Source: Segatella baroniae DSM 16972 = JCM 13447
Lineage (GTDB): Bacteria; Bacteroidota; Bacteroidia; Bacteroidales; Bacteroidaceae
NCBI RefSeq assembly: GCF_000426585.1
Contig: NZ_AUFQ01000004.1
Coordinates: 62,001 to 126,000, forward strand
Length of the DNA: 64,000 nt
Direction of reading: 5' to 3'
Position numbers and translations under genes: made by a program. Under the pieces are notes generated by a model. The model saw only the letters and a program-made list of their open reading frames with translations. It was not told the DNA's origin and searched no databases. Below are positions 25,939-33,180 of the stretch, piece after piece (position 1 is the stretch's first letter; each line of letters starts with the position of its first letter).

Positions 25939-26952
25939 ATGGCAGTTAGTTTCAAAGAATTAGGTCTCGTGAACACACGCGAGATGTTCAAGAGAGCCGT
26001 AGACGGTGGTTATGCCATCCCAGCATTCAACTTCAACAACCTGGAGCAGCTTCAGGCCATCATCAAGGCTTCTTCTGAATTGAAGTCGCCGGTTATCCTG
26101 CAGGTTTCGAAAGGCGCCCGCAAATATGCCAACCAGACATTGCTCCGCTACATGGCCGAAGGTGCCGTGGAGTATGCAAAGGAATTGGGATGCAACCATC
26201 CTGAAATCGCATTGCACCTGGACCATGGCGACAGCTTCGAGCTGTGCAAGAACTGTGTGGACATGGGCTTCTCTTCCGTAATGATCGATGGTTCCGCACT
26301 CCCTTACGAGGAGAACATCGCGCTGACCAAGAAGGTTGTGGAATACGCCCATCAGTTCGACGTGACCGTCGAGGCAGAGCTTGGCGTTCTCGCAGGTGTC
26401 GAGGATGAAGTCGTTGCCGAGGTTTCACACTACACGAAGCCCGAGGAAGTTGTAGACTTCGCCACGCGCACTGGCTGCGACTCGCTGGCCATCTCCATCG
26501 GAACCTCTCACGGTGCTTACAAGTTCACCCCGGAGCAGTGCACACGCGACCCGAAGACCGGCCGCCTGGTTCCTCCTCCATTGGCATTCGACGTTCTCGC
26601 AGCCATCGAGAAGCAGCTCCCCGGCTTCCCCATCGTTCTCCACGGCTCTTCTTCCGTACCGCAGGAGTACGTTGACATCATCAACAAGTACGGCGGCAAA
26701 ATGCCAAACGCCGTAGGTATTCCCGAAGAACAGCTTCGCAAGGCCTCCAAGAGCGCCGTTTGCAAGATCAACATCGACTCCGACTCTCGTCTGGCCTTCA
26801 CCGCCGGCGTGCGCGAGACCTTCGCACTGCACCCGGATTACTTCGATCCCCGCCAGTACTGTGGCAAGGCTCGCGAGTACATGGAGCAGCTCTACGCCCA
26901 CAAGATCAAGGAAGTTCTCGGCTCTGACAACAAGTTGGCACAACTTGATTAG
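25939..26952 (+). CDS. fba: Class II fructose-bisphosphate aldolase
   Basis: Metal-dependent aldolase of glycolysis and gluconeogenesis, 337 residues. Signatures: YAIPAFNFNNLEQLQAII at the start, LHLDHGDSFELCKNC near residue 95 (metal-binding His and catalytic Asp), VEAELGVLAGVEDEV near 145, and ISIGTSHGAYKF near 190. Codon use is visibly biased towards a restricted set, as expected for an abundant protein. It has its own promoter and terminator. Confidence 0.97.
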   Translation: MAVSFKELGLVNTREMFKRAVDGGYAIPAFNFNNLEQLQAIIKASSELKSPVILQVSKGARKYANQTLLRYMAEGAVEYAKELGCNHPEIALHLDHGDSFELCKNCVDMGFSSVMIDGSALPYEENIALTKKVVEYAHQFDVTVEAELGVLAGVEDEVVAEVSHYTKPEEVVDFATRTGCDSLAISIGTSHGAYKFTPEQCTRDPKTGRLVPPPLAFDVLAAIEKQLPGFPIVLHGSSSVPQEYVDIINKYGGKMPNAVGIPEEQLRKASKSAVCKINIDSDSRLAFTAGVRETFALHPDYFDPRQYCGKAREYMEQLYAHKIKEVLGSDNKLAQLD

Positions 26953-27004
26953 TCCATTCTTCGAGCTGATGCAACCTTGTTTGCAGCAAGAGCTTGAAAA
27001 TATA

Positions 27005-27037
27005 GAATCCGGTCTCACGCGAGATCGGATTCTTTTT
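27005..27037 (+). terminator. fba terminator
   Basis: GAATCCGGTCTC and GAGATCGGATTC form a 12-bp stem (one G-U pair) with loop ACGC, followed by a TTTTT run. Confidence 0.85.
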
Positions 27038-27139
27038 CACCCCGGGCGAAAGCCGGTGAAACGGCCGGAGGGCTTCCGATGAAAGCGTTCCGACAGGCAT
27101 TTGCTTTGAAACTATCATGAGATATTTTTTATGACTCTC

Positions 27140-27195
27140 TATTTTTGAGGGGTGCTTGCAGTCCGTGAGGATGGTGCAAGCACCCATTTTCGTTT
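27140..27195 (+). other. -7-like box directly followed by an 11-bp hairpin
   Basis: TATTTTTG at 27140-27147 is followed two bases later by GGGTGCTTGCA (27150-27160) pairing with TGCAAGCACCC (27175-27185) and then ATTTTCGTTT. It may be just a second terminator, or a very short hairpin transcript. The remainder of the 26953-27322 gap holds no gene. Confidence 0.4.
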
Positions 27196-27258
27196 CATGT
27201 CCTTGGACAAACAGGCGCGCCCGACACGCCCTGCCCCGCTGTCGGACAGGCAAAGGAA

Positions 27259-27298
27259 AACCCTCGCTTTGCCGGATGAGCCGGACAAGGCGAGGGTT
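27259..27298 (-). terminator. Terminator of the coiled-coil lipoprotein gene
   Basis: AACCCTCGC and GCGAGGGTT form the outer stem with an inner CCGG/CCGG. On the minus strand the stem is followed by TTTTCCTTT. Confidence 0.7.
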
Positions 27299-27322
27299 GT
27301 CTGCAAGAAAGCGGGATGAATC

Positions 27323-28186
27323 CTACTTGACGACCACGACAAGATACTTGCTGGTGCTCCAGAAAAGCTCGGGATTGGTGATTCGAAGCGTGTATTGCTT
27401 GTTGGCGTCGCGCGTCAGCGTGTAGCTGCTCGACGGATGGGTGGTCAGGATCTTGGCCGACTTGGAATAGAGGTTGACTACTTTGTCCACGCGGATGTCG
27501 ATCTTGGTGAAGTAGCTCTTGTTGAAGTTGGCCTGCAGAACCTTTCCGCCTTCAACGATGCGCTGGTCTTTCAACTCTTTCTTCGTGCCGAATACGTACC
27601 ATGCCGTGTTCAACTGCTTGTCCTGCGAGCTGATGGTCTGGCTCTTGGCGTTGCTTTCGGCCGAAAGCGCCGACACGTTCGTGTTCAGGTTGTTGATGGT
27701 TTCATCCAGTTCGGAGATGTGGATGTCCTTGGCGTCGAGCTCGGCGTGCAACTGTTTCAGCTGCGTGTCTTTGTCGTTGAGTTGCTTCACCAGATTGTCG
27801 ATGGTGGTCTTGAACTGCTCTCCGTGCACACTGCTCTCACGGAGCTGGCTCTGCAATCGGGCGATCAGCTCGCGGTTGCGCTTCATGGCGTTGGAGATGA
27901 ACTTGATGTTCTCCCGAATTTGCTGCGACTTGTTGCTGCCTTCGCCATCCTTCACGATACTGACACGGTGCTCGGCCTCGTTGATTTCACGAAATCCTTC
28001 CTGGATTTCATTCAATGTACCCATCATGTCGTTTATCTCGTTGTCCTTTTGGTCGATGATCTTCTGCAATGAATCCGACTGCGCGAGATTGTCAACGGCA
28101 GATGCTGTCTTCTCTTGCTTGCAACTATTCAATGAGAGCAGTGCTGCACCGCCCATCATCACGTAAACCAATAATTTCTTCATCAT
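27323..28186 (-). CDS. Coiled-coil lipoprotein (Cbp1-like)
   Basis: A 287-residue predicted lipoprotein: MMKKLLVYVMMGGAALLSLNSC with lipobox LNSC. Residues about 35-190 form long heptad-rich helices (IDQKDNEINDMMGTLNEIQ; HAELDAKDIHISELDETI), and a C-terminal globular beta region starts at about 195 (AWYVFGTKKELKDQRI ... YTLRITNPELFWSTSKYL). The layout resembles the Bacteroidales family annotated as Cbp1 collagen-binding adhesin, described in B. fragilis; this is recalled, not searched. The start lies inside the end of rsmI (62-bp overlap), so expression is probably coupled to rsmI. Confidence 0.65.
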   Translation of the reverse strand: MMKKLLVYVMMGGAALLSLNSCKQEKTASAVDNLAQSDSLQKIIDQKDNEINDMMGTLNEIQEGFREINEAEHRVSIVKDGEGSNKSQQIRENIKFISNAMKRNRELIARLQSQLRESSVHGEQFKTTIDNLVKQLNDKDTQLKQLHAELDAKDIHISELDETINNLNTNVSALSAESNAKSQTISSQDKQLNTAWYVFGTKKELKDQRIVEGGKVLQANFNKSYFTKIDIRVDKVVNLYSKSAKILTTHPSSSYTLTRDANKQYTLRITNPELFWSTSKYLVVVVK

Positions 28187-28886
28187 GATTCGATTTGTTG
28201 TTCTTACTCTTCTTGTTATCTTTTCCGGCTACAACGATGACGATTTCGCCCCGCGGCTCGGTTTCTGTAAAATGACCAATCACCTCTTCCAGGCTGCCCC
28301 GCACGTGCTCTTCGTGTATTTTCGATATTTCCCGAGCCACGCTCACCTGCCTGTCAGGGCCGAAATGCTCCGCAAATTGCTGCAAGGTCTTGAGCAGCCG
28401 GTAGGGCGATTCGTAGAATATCATGGTGCGTTGCTCTTCCGCCAACTGCAGAAGAAGGGTCTGGCGGCCTTTCTTTTGGGGAAGAAAACCCTCGAAACAG
28501 AAGCGGTCGCAGGGCAGTCCGGAAGAGACGACGGCAGGAATGCAGGCGGTGGCGCCGGGCAAAGTGACGACAGGAATGCCTGCTCTCGAAGCCTCCCGGC
28601 TCAGATAGAAGCCGGGATCGCTGATACCTGGGGTTCCCGCATCGCTGATGAGTGCCACCGTCTGGCCGCCTTTCAGACGCTCGATGACGCCCGCCGCTGT
28701 ACCATGTTCATTGAACTTGTGATGCGACATGAGACGGTTCTTGATGTCGAAATGCTTCAGCAGAATGCCCGAAGTGCGTGTGTCTTCTGCCAATACCAAG
28801 TCCGCTTCCCTAAGAATGCGGATGGCGCGCATCGTCATATCTTCCATATTTCCGACCGGAGTCGGTATAATATATAAGGTACCCAT
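28125..28886 (-). CDS. rsmI: 16S rRNA (cytidine-2'-O)-methyltransferase RsmI
   Basis: SAM-dependent methyltransferase of the tetrapyrrole-methylase fold that modifies C1402 of 16S rRNA. The ATG at 28886 gives MGTLYIIPTPVGNMEDMT; then LVLAEDTRTSG near residue 30, ALISDAGTPGISDPG near 80 and GLPCDRFCFEGFLPQKKG near 120 are family signatures. About 253 residues. The C-terminal tail extends 62 bp into the next gene. The -7 box ends only 7 nt before the ATG, implying a leaderless or nearly leaderless mRNA. Confidence 0.95.
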   Translation of the reverse strand: MGTLYIIPTPVGNMEDMTMRAIRILREADLVLAEDTRTSGILLKHFDIKNRLMSHHKFNEHGTAAGVIERLKGGQTVALISDAGTPGISDPGFYLSREASRAGIPVVTLPGATACIPAVVSSGLPCDRFCFEGFLPQKKGRQTLLLQLAEEQRTMIFYESPYRLLKTLQQFAEHFGPDRQVSVAREISKIHEEHVRGSLEEVIGHFTETEPRGEIVIVVAGKDNKKSKNNKSNHDEEIIGLRDDGRCSTALIE

Positions 28887-28893
28887 ATGCGAA

Positions 28894-28924
28894 CAAAGAT
28901 AGCTAAATAAAAACCATCTCCAAA
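28894..28924 (-). promoter_or_regulatory. rsmI promoter (near-leaderless)
   Basis: Minus-strand TATCTTTG (complement of 28894-28901) with TTTG (28921-28924), gap 19 bp. The start codon lies within about 7 nt of the -7 box. Confidence 0.75.
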
Positions 28925-28939
28925 AAAAGCAGTGCTTTC

Positions 28940-28971
28940 TTTGCAATTTTTAAAACCTATTCGTAATTTTG
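28940..28971 (+). promoter_or_regulatory. tdk promoter
   Basis: TTTG at 28940-28943 and TAATTTTG at 28964-28971, gap 20 bp; it lies back to back with the rsmI promoter. Confidence 0.8.
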
Positions 28972-29011
28972 TAAACGTATTGCTTGATACTTACCCATCT
29001 TTTGTTACGTT

Positions 29012-29617
29012 ATGAATAAGAATATAGTGGGCGAAGCGCACCGCCCCGGAAGAATAGAAGTCGTTTGCGGTTCCATGTTTTCCGGAAAGACAGAAGAACT
29101 CATCCGAAGAATGAAACGTGCAAAGTTCGCCCGCCAGCAGGTGGTGATATTCAAACCGGCCATGGACACACGCTATTCGGAGGAAGACGTGGTGAGTCAT
29201 GACCGGAATTCCATCCCTTCCACACCGATAGACTCATCGGGCAGCATTCTGTTGCTGTCCTCCGGAATCGACGTTGTGGGAATCGACGAGGCGCAATTCC
29301 TCGACGACGGCTTGGTCGACGTGTGCAACGAGTTGGCCGACCGGGGCGTTCGGGTGATTGTCGCAGGCCTCGACATGGATTACAAAGGCGTTCCCTTCGG
29401 ACCCATTCCGGCCTTGTGCGCCGTCGCGGATGAGGTGACCAAGGTACATGCCATTTGCGTGAAGTGCGGCAATCTCGCCTATGTGAGCCACCGTTTGGTC
29501 GCCGGCGACAAGCGGGTCATGCTGGGAGAACAGACCGAGTATGAGCCGCTGTGCAGAGAGTGCTACCAGAAAGCATTGCAGGAGGACAAGAATCATGAAA
29601 CAGGAAATCACCTTTGA
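29012..29617 (+). CDS. tdk: Thymidine kinase
   Basis: Type II thymidine kinase of 201 residues, phosphorylating thymidine with ATP in nucleotide salvage. The P-loop is [12 protein letters not shown] near residue 20, the catalytic region [11 protein letters not shown] near 90, the lasso region [15 protein letters not shown] near 125, and the zinc site is formed by CVKCG and CRECY. Its end overlaps the start of the next gene by 23 bp, indicating one transcript. Confidence 0.97.
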   Translation: MNKNIVGEAHRPGRIEVVCGSMFSGKTEELIRRMKRAKFARQQVVIFKPAMDTRYSEEDVVSHDRNSIPSTPIDSSGSILLLSSGIDVVGIDEAQFLDDGLVDVCNELADRGVRVIVAGLDMDYKGVPFGPIPALCAVADEVTKVHAICVKCGNLAYVSHRLVAGDKRVMLGEQTEYEPLCRECYQKALQEDKNHETGNHL

Positions 29618-30710
29618 CAAGTTTGTCAGATGGACGGGGATGGGGCTCCTTGTCATTGCCATTTTGCTCTTGGTCAACTACCTGAGCAACGTTCTGCTAC
29701 CTTTTTTCATCGCTTGGCTGCTGGCTTACCTGCTATATCCCGCCGTCAAGTTCATCCAATACAAGCTCAAGGTGAGGGTCAGAGCCATCGCCATCATTAT
29801 CGCCATGCTCCTGGTGCTGGCCTTCGTGGCTCTGGTGACCTACCTGATCGTACCTCCCATGATCGAGCAGTTCGAGAAGTTGGAGAGGATATTGCGGCAA
29901 TGGCTCTCCACGACAACGCATTCCAATGACATCACGGCTACGATTTCAGGATGGATTCAGCAGAACCAGGCGGAGTTTGAGCGGTTTTTCAAGAGTCGGG
30001 ACTTTGCCGACGCGGTGAAGACGGCCATGCCCAAAGTGTTCTCTTTCGTGGGACAGACGGCCAGTATCATCCTGAGCATTGTAGCTTCGATGATCACTTT
30101 GCTCTACATGTTCTTCATTTTGCTCGACTATGAGCTGCTCACGACCAACTGGATTCGCATCTTTCCCAAGAAGAACCGCCCCTTCTGGAGCGAGTTGATG
30201 CAAAGTGTGGAACGCGAACTGAACAACTACATCCGTGGGCAAGGCCTGGTGGCGCTCTGCATGGGTATCATGTTCTGCATCGGCTTCACCATCATCGACT
30301 TCCCCGTGGCCATCGGCTTGGGCATTCTCATAGGCATTCTCGACTTGGTGCCCTACCTTCACACCTTTGCGCTCATCCCCACGGCGTTCCTTGCCATGCT
30401 CAAGGCGGCCGACACGGGGCAGAACTTCTGGTGGGTGTTCGGCGGTGCTCTGCTCGTGTTCTGCGTTGTTCAGGTAATAACGGACTTCATCGTCACACCG
30501 AAGATCATGGGCAAGGCAATGGGCCTCAACCCAGCCATTCTCCTCTTGAGTCTGTCCGTTTGGGGCGCCCTGCTGGGCTTCATCGGACTGATCATCGCCC
30601 TGCCACTCACCACACTCCTCATCGCCTATTGGCAACGTTATGTCACCAAAGAGGGCAAAACACCACCACATAGCACTCCGCAGGCCGATGAAAACCAGGC
30701 GTCGGAATAG
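29595..30710 (+). CDS. AI-2E/PerM-family membrane protein
   Basis: A 371-residue inner-membrane protein with about eight membrane segments. It has an N-terminal pair ([32 protein letters not shown]), a soluble helical region around 90-150, and a C-terminal bundle with [31 protein letters not shown] near 250 and [11 protein letters not shown]-type text. Members are annotated as AI-2 exporters or as ion/proton antiporters; the true substrate is unsettled. The ATG at 29595 lies within tdk, so it is translated from the same mRNA. Confidence 0.88.
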   Translation: MKQEITFDKFVRWTGMGLLVIAILLLVNYLSNVLLPFFIAWLLAYLLYPAVKFIQYKLKVRVRAIAIIIAMLLVLAFVALVTYLIVPPMIEQFEKLERILRQWLSTTTHSNDITATISGWIQQNQAEFERFFKSRDFADAVKTAMPKVFSFVGQTASIILSIVASMITLLYMFFILLDYELLTTNWIRIFPKKNRPFWSELMQSVERELNNYIRGQGLVALCMGIMFCIGFTIIDFPVAIGLGILIGILDLVPYLHTFALIPTAFLAMLKAADTGQNFWWVFGGALLVFCVVQVITDFIVTPKIMGKAMGLNPAILLLSLSVWGALLGFIGLIIALPLTTLLIAYWQRYVTKEGKTPPHSTPQADENQASE

Positions 30711-30853
30711 CGTTCTTCACCCGACTGTCAGCATTTAGTTGGAGTTTGGCCAGCATTTAATCAGCCATCGGACAGAGAAAACAAAGGAATAATTTGGAGA
30801 ACTCGAAAAAACTCCTTACCTTTGCACACGCTTTTGGAAACAAAGCATGCGTC

Positions 30854-30926
30854 GATCCGCTAGCTCAGTCGGTAGAGCACAACACTTTTAATGTTGGGGT
30901 CATGGGTTCGAGCCCCATGCGGATCA
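30854..30926 (+). tRNA. tRNA-Lys (anticodon TTT)
   Basis: A 73-nt cloverleaf: acceptor stem GATCCGC/GCGGATC, D-arm GCTC/GAGC, anticodon stem CAACA/TGTTG with loop CTTTTAA (anticodon TTT), T-arm ATGGG/CCCAT with loop TTCGAGC, discriminator A. CCA is not encoded. Directly after it is a long terminator hairpin. Confidence 0.97.
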
Positions 30927-30930
30927 CGGA

Positions 30931-30976
30931 AAACGTGAAAGAGGACTTCGGTGACGAAGTCCTCTTTCACGTTTAT
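30931..30976. terminator. 20-bp perfect hairpin after tRNA-Lys
   Basis: AAACGTGAAAGAGGACTTCG (30931-30950) pairs perfectly with 30955-30974 around GTGA. It lies between the tRNA and the end of the minus-strand PqqD cassette and can terminate both. Confidence 0.8.
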
Positions 30977-31038
30977 ACATGGCCACTTGTCAGCCAGATG
31001 GCGCATTCAGAGGAGTCCATGGCTTTACAAGACGCATC

Positions 31039-31308
31039 TCATTCCATGACACCAGCCTCCTGCCACTCTGCCACAATGGCCTTTACATCGGCTTGGGCTT
31101 CCACGTCCGTCACTTCGTATTCCTCACAAAGCCTTTCCGACAGCGCCTCAACGGTGAAGTCACCCATCGCCACTGCCTGTTTCCACAACCATGCCGCCGT
31201 CTCATTCATAGCCAACAGCTTTCCGAAATTGATGGCGCCGAGGCCCTCGCCCACCACCACGTTCTCACCGCACACTTCGCGCAGCACAAATCCTTGCCTG
31301 ATTCTCAT
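31039..31308 (-). CDS. PqqD-like peptide-binding protein
   Basis: An 89-residue protein of the PqqD fold, used in peptide-modification pathways to bind a leader peptide and present it to a modifying enzyme. The ATG at 31308 begins MRIRQGFVLREVCGENVVVG; the hallmark MNETAAWLWKQ near residue 34 is followed by FTVEALSERLCEEYEV and a final amphipathic helix. It overlaps the peptidase gene by 4 bp. No radical SAM enzyme or cyclase lies nearby, so the partner enzyme is probably the kinase-like or peptidase-like protein of the same operon. Confidence 0.85.
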   Translation of the reverse strand: MRIRQGFVLREVCGENVVVGEGLGAINFGKLLAMNETAAWLWKQAVAMGDFTVEALSERLCEEYEVTDVEAQADVKAIVAEWQEAGVME

Positions 31309-31730
31309 AATCGTTTGTATATTGCCAATAAATATCTTCTTATGGGGCGTAGCCAGAACCACGTCCTTGCGGCCGACTTCCGCCACCTATTATATAAATA
31401 ATGTATCTCTCCCTTGCCATCCATCACGTGCGTCGCTATGGCCTTGACGGTTTCGAGGGTGCAGTGTTCCGTACCCACGATGTTGCCGTCTCCCATCAGT
31501 GTCACGCGATTTCCGTCAATGCGTATGATGCGATGTACAACCCAACGCCCCGGTGAAGCCCATGCCAGCACGACATCGCCGACTTGCAGCTGTCCGGGCT
31601 TCTGCAAGACGACACTCTCCCTGCCCCCGATGATAAACGGCAGCATGCTGGTGCCGTTCACGGGCAGCGTCACGCTCACGCCCTCGTCCACCAACCTGAC
31701 AGCTTCCTCTATGATCTTGTCGCCTGTCAT
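31305..31730 (-). CDS. Soluble S26B-like (SipW/ER-type) signal-peptidase homologue
   Basis: A 141-residue protein. NGTSMLPFI places a nucleophile Ser at about residue 28. WVVHRI at about 62-67 puts His where bacterial LepB has Lys, as in ER, archaeal and SipW signal peptidases, and MGDGN near 80 gives the conserved Asp. Unlike true signal peptidases I see no membrane anchor; the C-terminus is a basic amphipathic stretch (RTWFWLRPIRRYLLAIYKRL). It lies between the kinase-like and PqqD genes with 4-bp overlaps on both sides. A role in processing a cytoplasmic peptide or loosely membrane-associated substrate is inferred. Confidence 0.8.
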   Translation of the reverse strand: MTGDKIIEEAVRLVDEGVSVTLPVNGTSMLPFIIGGRESVVLQKPGQLQVGDVVLAWASPGRWVVHRIIRIDGNRVTLMGDGNIVGTEHCTLETVKAIATHVMDGKGEIHYLYNRWRKSAARTWFWLRPIRRYLLAIYKRL

Positions 31731-32581
31731 TGCGTGATGGTTCCGTTACACAATCTCGCCGCCGCCTCGTCGGGCAGACACTCCAGCTTCCATATGGGCA
31801 CGTTCGACGCCACCATGTTTTCCGTCCGATGCAGTCCGTCGGCGATACGTTTGTCCCAACGCTTGCCGCTGATACTCCCCATCAGAGCCGCATACGCATA
31901 GATGCCACGCAGACGTTGCGCCTTGTTGTATGCAGCCTGACTGAGTACGACGACAGCACCCAAGGGATGGCAGACGTTCCGATAGCATGGCGTCTTGCCA
32001 CTCCACGGCGAACCATACACGAAAATGGAGCCATCCCCACCGATACGCACCACGGGGTTGTCATCATTCACCAGCGCCGACCCCTCGATGTGCTTCAGCC
32101 ACAGACCAGCGTGGGTGCTTTTCCCCGTACCGCTCGGACCGAGGAACATATATCCCTTGCCCCTACAGCTCACCACTGCCGCATGGAAGAGTGCCGTCGC
32201 CTTGTCTGCCGTTGCCAAGGCATACATCACCATCAACGCATTATTGACGGCCAGCTCCATATAGCTGCCTGTCGTGACAAGCCGCCCCTCACGATAGTCA
32301 GCAGAACAGACGAGCCATCCTGCCGAAACGCCCTGCCAGACAAATTCAAACACGGCTTCCCCCGTAGCGGAATGTCCACATACGATTTCCTGACCATCAT
32401 CTTCCTGGCGCCAGTCGACCGCATAATCGGCGATCGCTCCACGGGCGATGTTCAGGGAAAATACAACATTCCCTTCATCGCAGCCAAACGGCCTGTAATT
32501 GTCCATCAGCGCAAAGCACTCCGCCTCGCCGCTGACACAGAAGCGATGTCCCGCCACCTCGTAATGTCTTGTCTCTTTCAT
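31727..32581 (-). CDS. HPr-kinase-like / PEPCK-fold ATP-binding protein
   Basis: A 284-residue protein. The C-terminal half matches the HPr kinase/phosphorylase C-terminal fold: LFHAAVVSCRGKGYMFLGPS, then Walker A GPSGTGKST at residues 148-156, HAGLWLKH, and ALVNDDNPVVRI near 172, which supplies the conserved Asp residues. The N-terminal 120 residues are a separate beta-rich domain unlike the HprK N-domain. There is no HPr/PTS gene nearby. Such 'HprK-related' proteins accompany PqqD-like proteins in peptide-modification clusters (one class phosphorylates lasso peptides), so a peptide kinase role is plausible but unproven. Confidence 0.8.
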   Translation of the reverse strand: MKETRHYEVAGHRFCVSGEAECFALMDNYRPFGCDEGNVVFSLNIARGAIADYAVDWRQEDDGQEIVCGHSATGEAVFEFVWQGVSAGWLVCSADYREGRLVTTGSYMELAVNNALMVMYALATADKATALFHAAVVSCRGKGYMFLGPSGTGKSTHAGLWLKHIEGSALVNDDNPVVRIGGDGSIFVYGSPWSGKTPCYRNVCHPLGAVVVLSQAAYNKAQRLRGIYAYAALMGSISGKRWDKRIADGLHRTENMVASNVPIWKLECLPDEAAARLCNGTITQ

Positions 32582-32591
32582 CCTGGTATGT

Positions 32592-32708
32592 CTATTCGTG
32601 ATGATTTCCTTCCATCGTTGCGGCCCTCGGTTTGGCGGCGGTTGGCTTCAGCCGGCTGTCTGCCCGCCATTCCACCCTACTGCCACGGGTGTGCCGGGGC
32701 TGCAACAT
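32592..32708 (-). CDS. Candidate 38-residue peptide ahead of the HprK-like gene
   Basis: A short minus-strand frame: ATG at 32708, TAG at 32592-32594. It begins MLQPRHTRGSRVEWRADSRL and ends EGNHHE. It is very basic (nine Arg and Lys) with five Ser/Thr. It starts about 12 nt after a -7 box and stops 10 nt before the kinase-like ATG, the position expected for a precursor or leader peptide of the cassette. High local GC can keep frames open by chance, and I recognise no family. Confidence 0.3.
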   Translation of the reverse strand: MLQPRHTRGSRVEWRADSRLKPTAAKPRAATMEGNHHE

Positions 32709-32720
32709 TGAAAGTCGAGA

Positions 32721-32728
32721 CAAATTTA
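32721..32728 (-). promoter_or_regulatory. -7 box of the HprK-like/S26B/PqqD cassette
   Basis: Minus-strand TAAATTTG (complement of 32721-32728). The -33 element is poor: the nearest TTG-like words are off the ideal spacing. Confidence 0.5.
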
Positions 32729-32781
32729 CGAAAAAGCAAAGAAACAACGCTAAGATTGTCACAAAACAAGATTTATTTCAT

Positions 32782-32850
32782 CCAAACACTGCCCTTAAAA
32801 GACATAAAGCCCCCTTAAAAGCCATAAAAAAGCAGCATTTGAGGCTTGAA
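32782..32850. repeat. AT-rich degenerate repeat run
   Basis: About three units of 20-22 nt: CAAACACTGCCCTTAAAAG, TAAAGCCCCCTTAAAAGCCA and TAAAAAAGCAGCATTTGAGG. The CTGCCCTT word links them to clusters C and D. Confidence 0.5.
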
Positions 32851-32997
32851 GTACGCAAGAAACGCGCCGTACCGCCGCACCAAACCCCTCCGTAAGTTCA
32901 TCACCGAACACGTAGTGGAAAAGCGGCAAGAGGGACTGGACACGTCATGCCGACCAAAGGGCATGACAAAATGATGCGACGGCAATTCCACTGCTCT

Positions 32998-33107
32998 CCA
33001 AAAGCTGCCCCTTGAGAAACCAAAAGCTGCCCTTTGAGAATCTAAACACAGCCCTTTGGCAATGCAAAAGCTGCCCTTTCAGCTCTTGAAAGGGCAGCTT
33101 TCGGTGC
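32998..33107. repeat. Five 22-nt units (cluster C)
   Basis: Units start at 32998, 33020, 33042, 33064 and 33086. The first, second and fourth share CAAAAGCTGCCC(C/T)TT and the third has CACAGCCCTTT in phase. The fifth is the inverted form (GAAAGGGCAGCTTTC), so units 4 and 5 form a hairpin. Confidence 0.85.
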
Positions 33108-33180
33108 GCAATCGCACAGCGGTTGCAAGCGCGTCGGGCAGCGTTGCGCGCTGCCAGAGCGGCAGAACCGCATTGACGGC

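Larger units (their letters stand above)
32582..33180. other. Gap upstream of the cassette: promoter and two repeat arrays
   Basis: 599 bp. Apart from the candidate short peptide it holds the cassette promoter, an AT-rich repeat run (32782-32850) and the strong 22-nt array C (32998-33107). I see no other gene. Confidence 0.6.

Noticed and set aside
30794-31447. 217-codon plus-strand frame covering tRNA-Lys
   Set aside because: It passes through a clear tRNA and a 20-bp terminator hairpin and is antisense to the PqqD-like gene.
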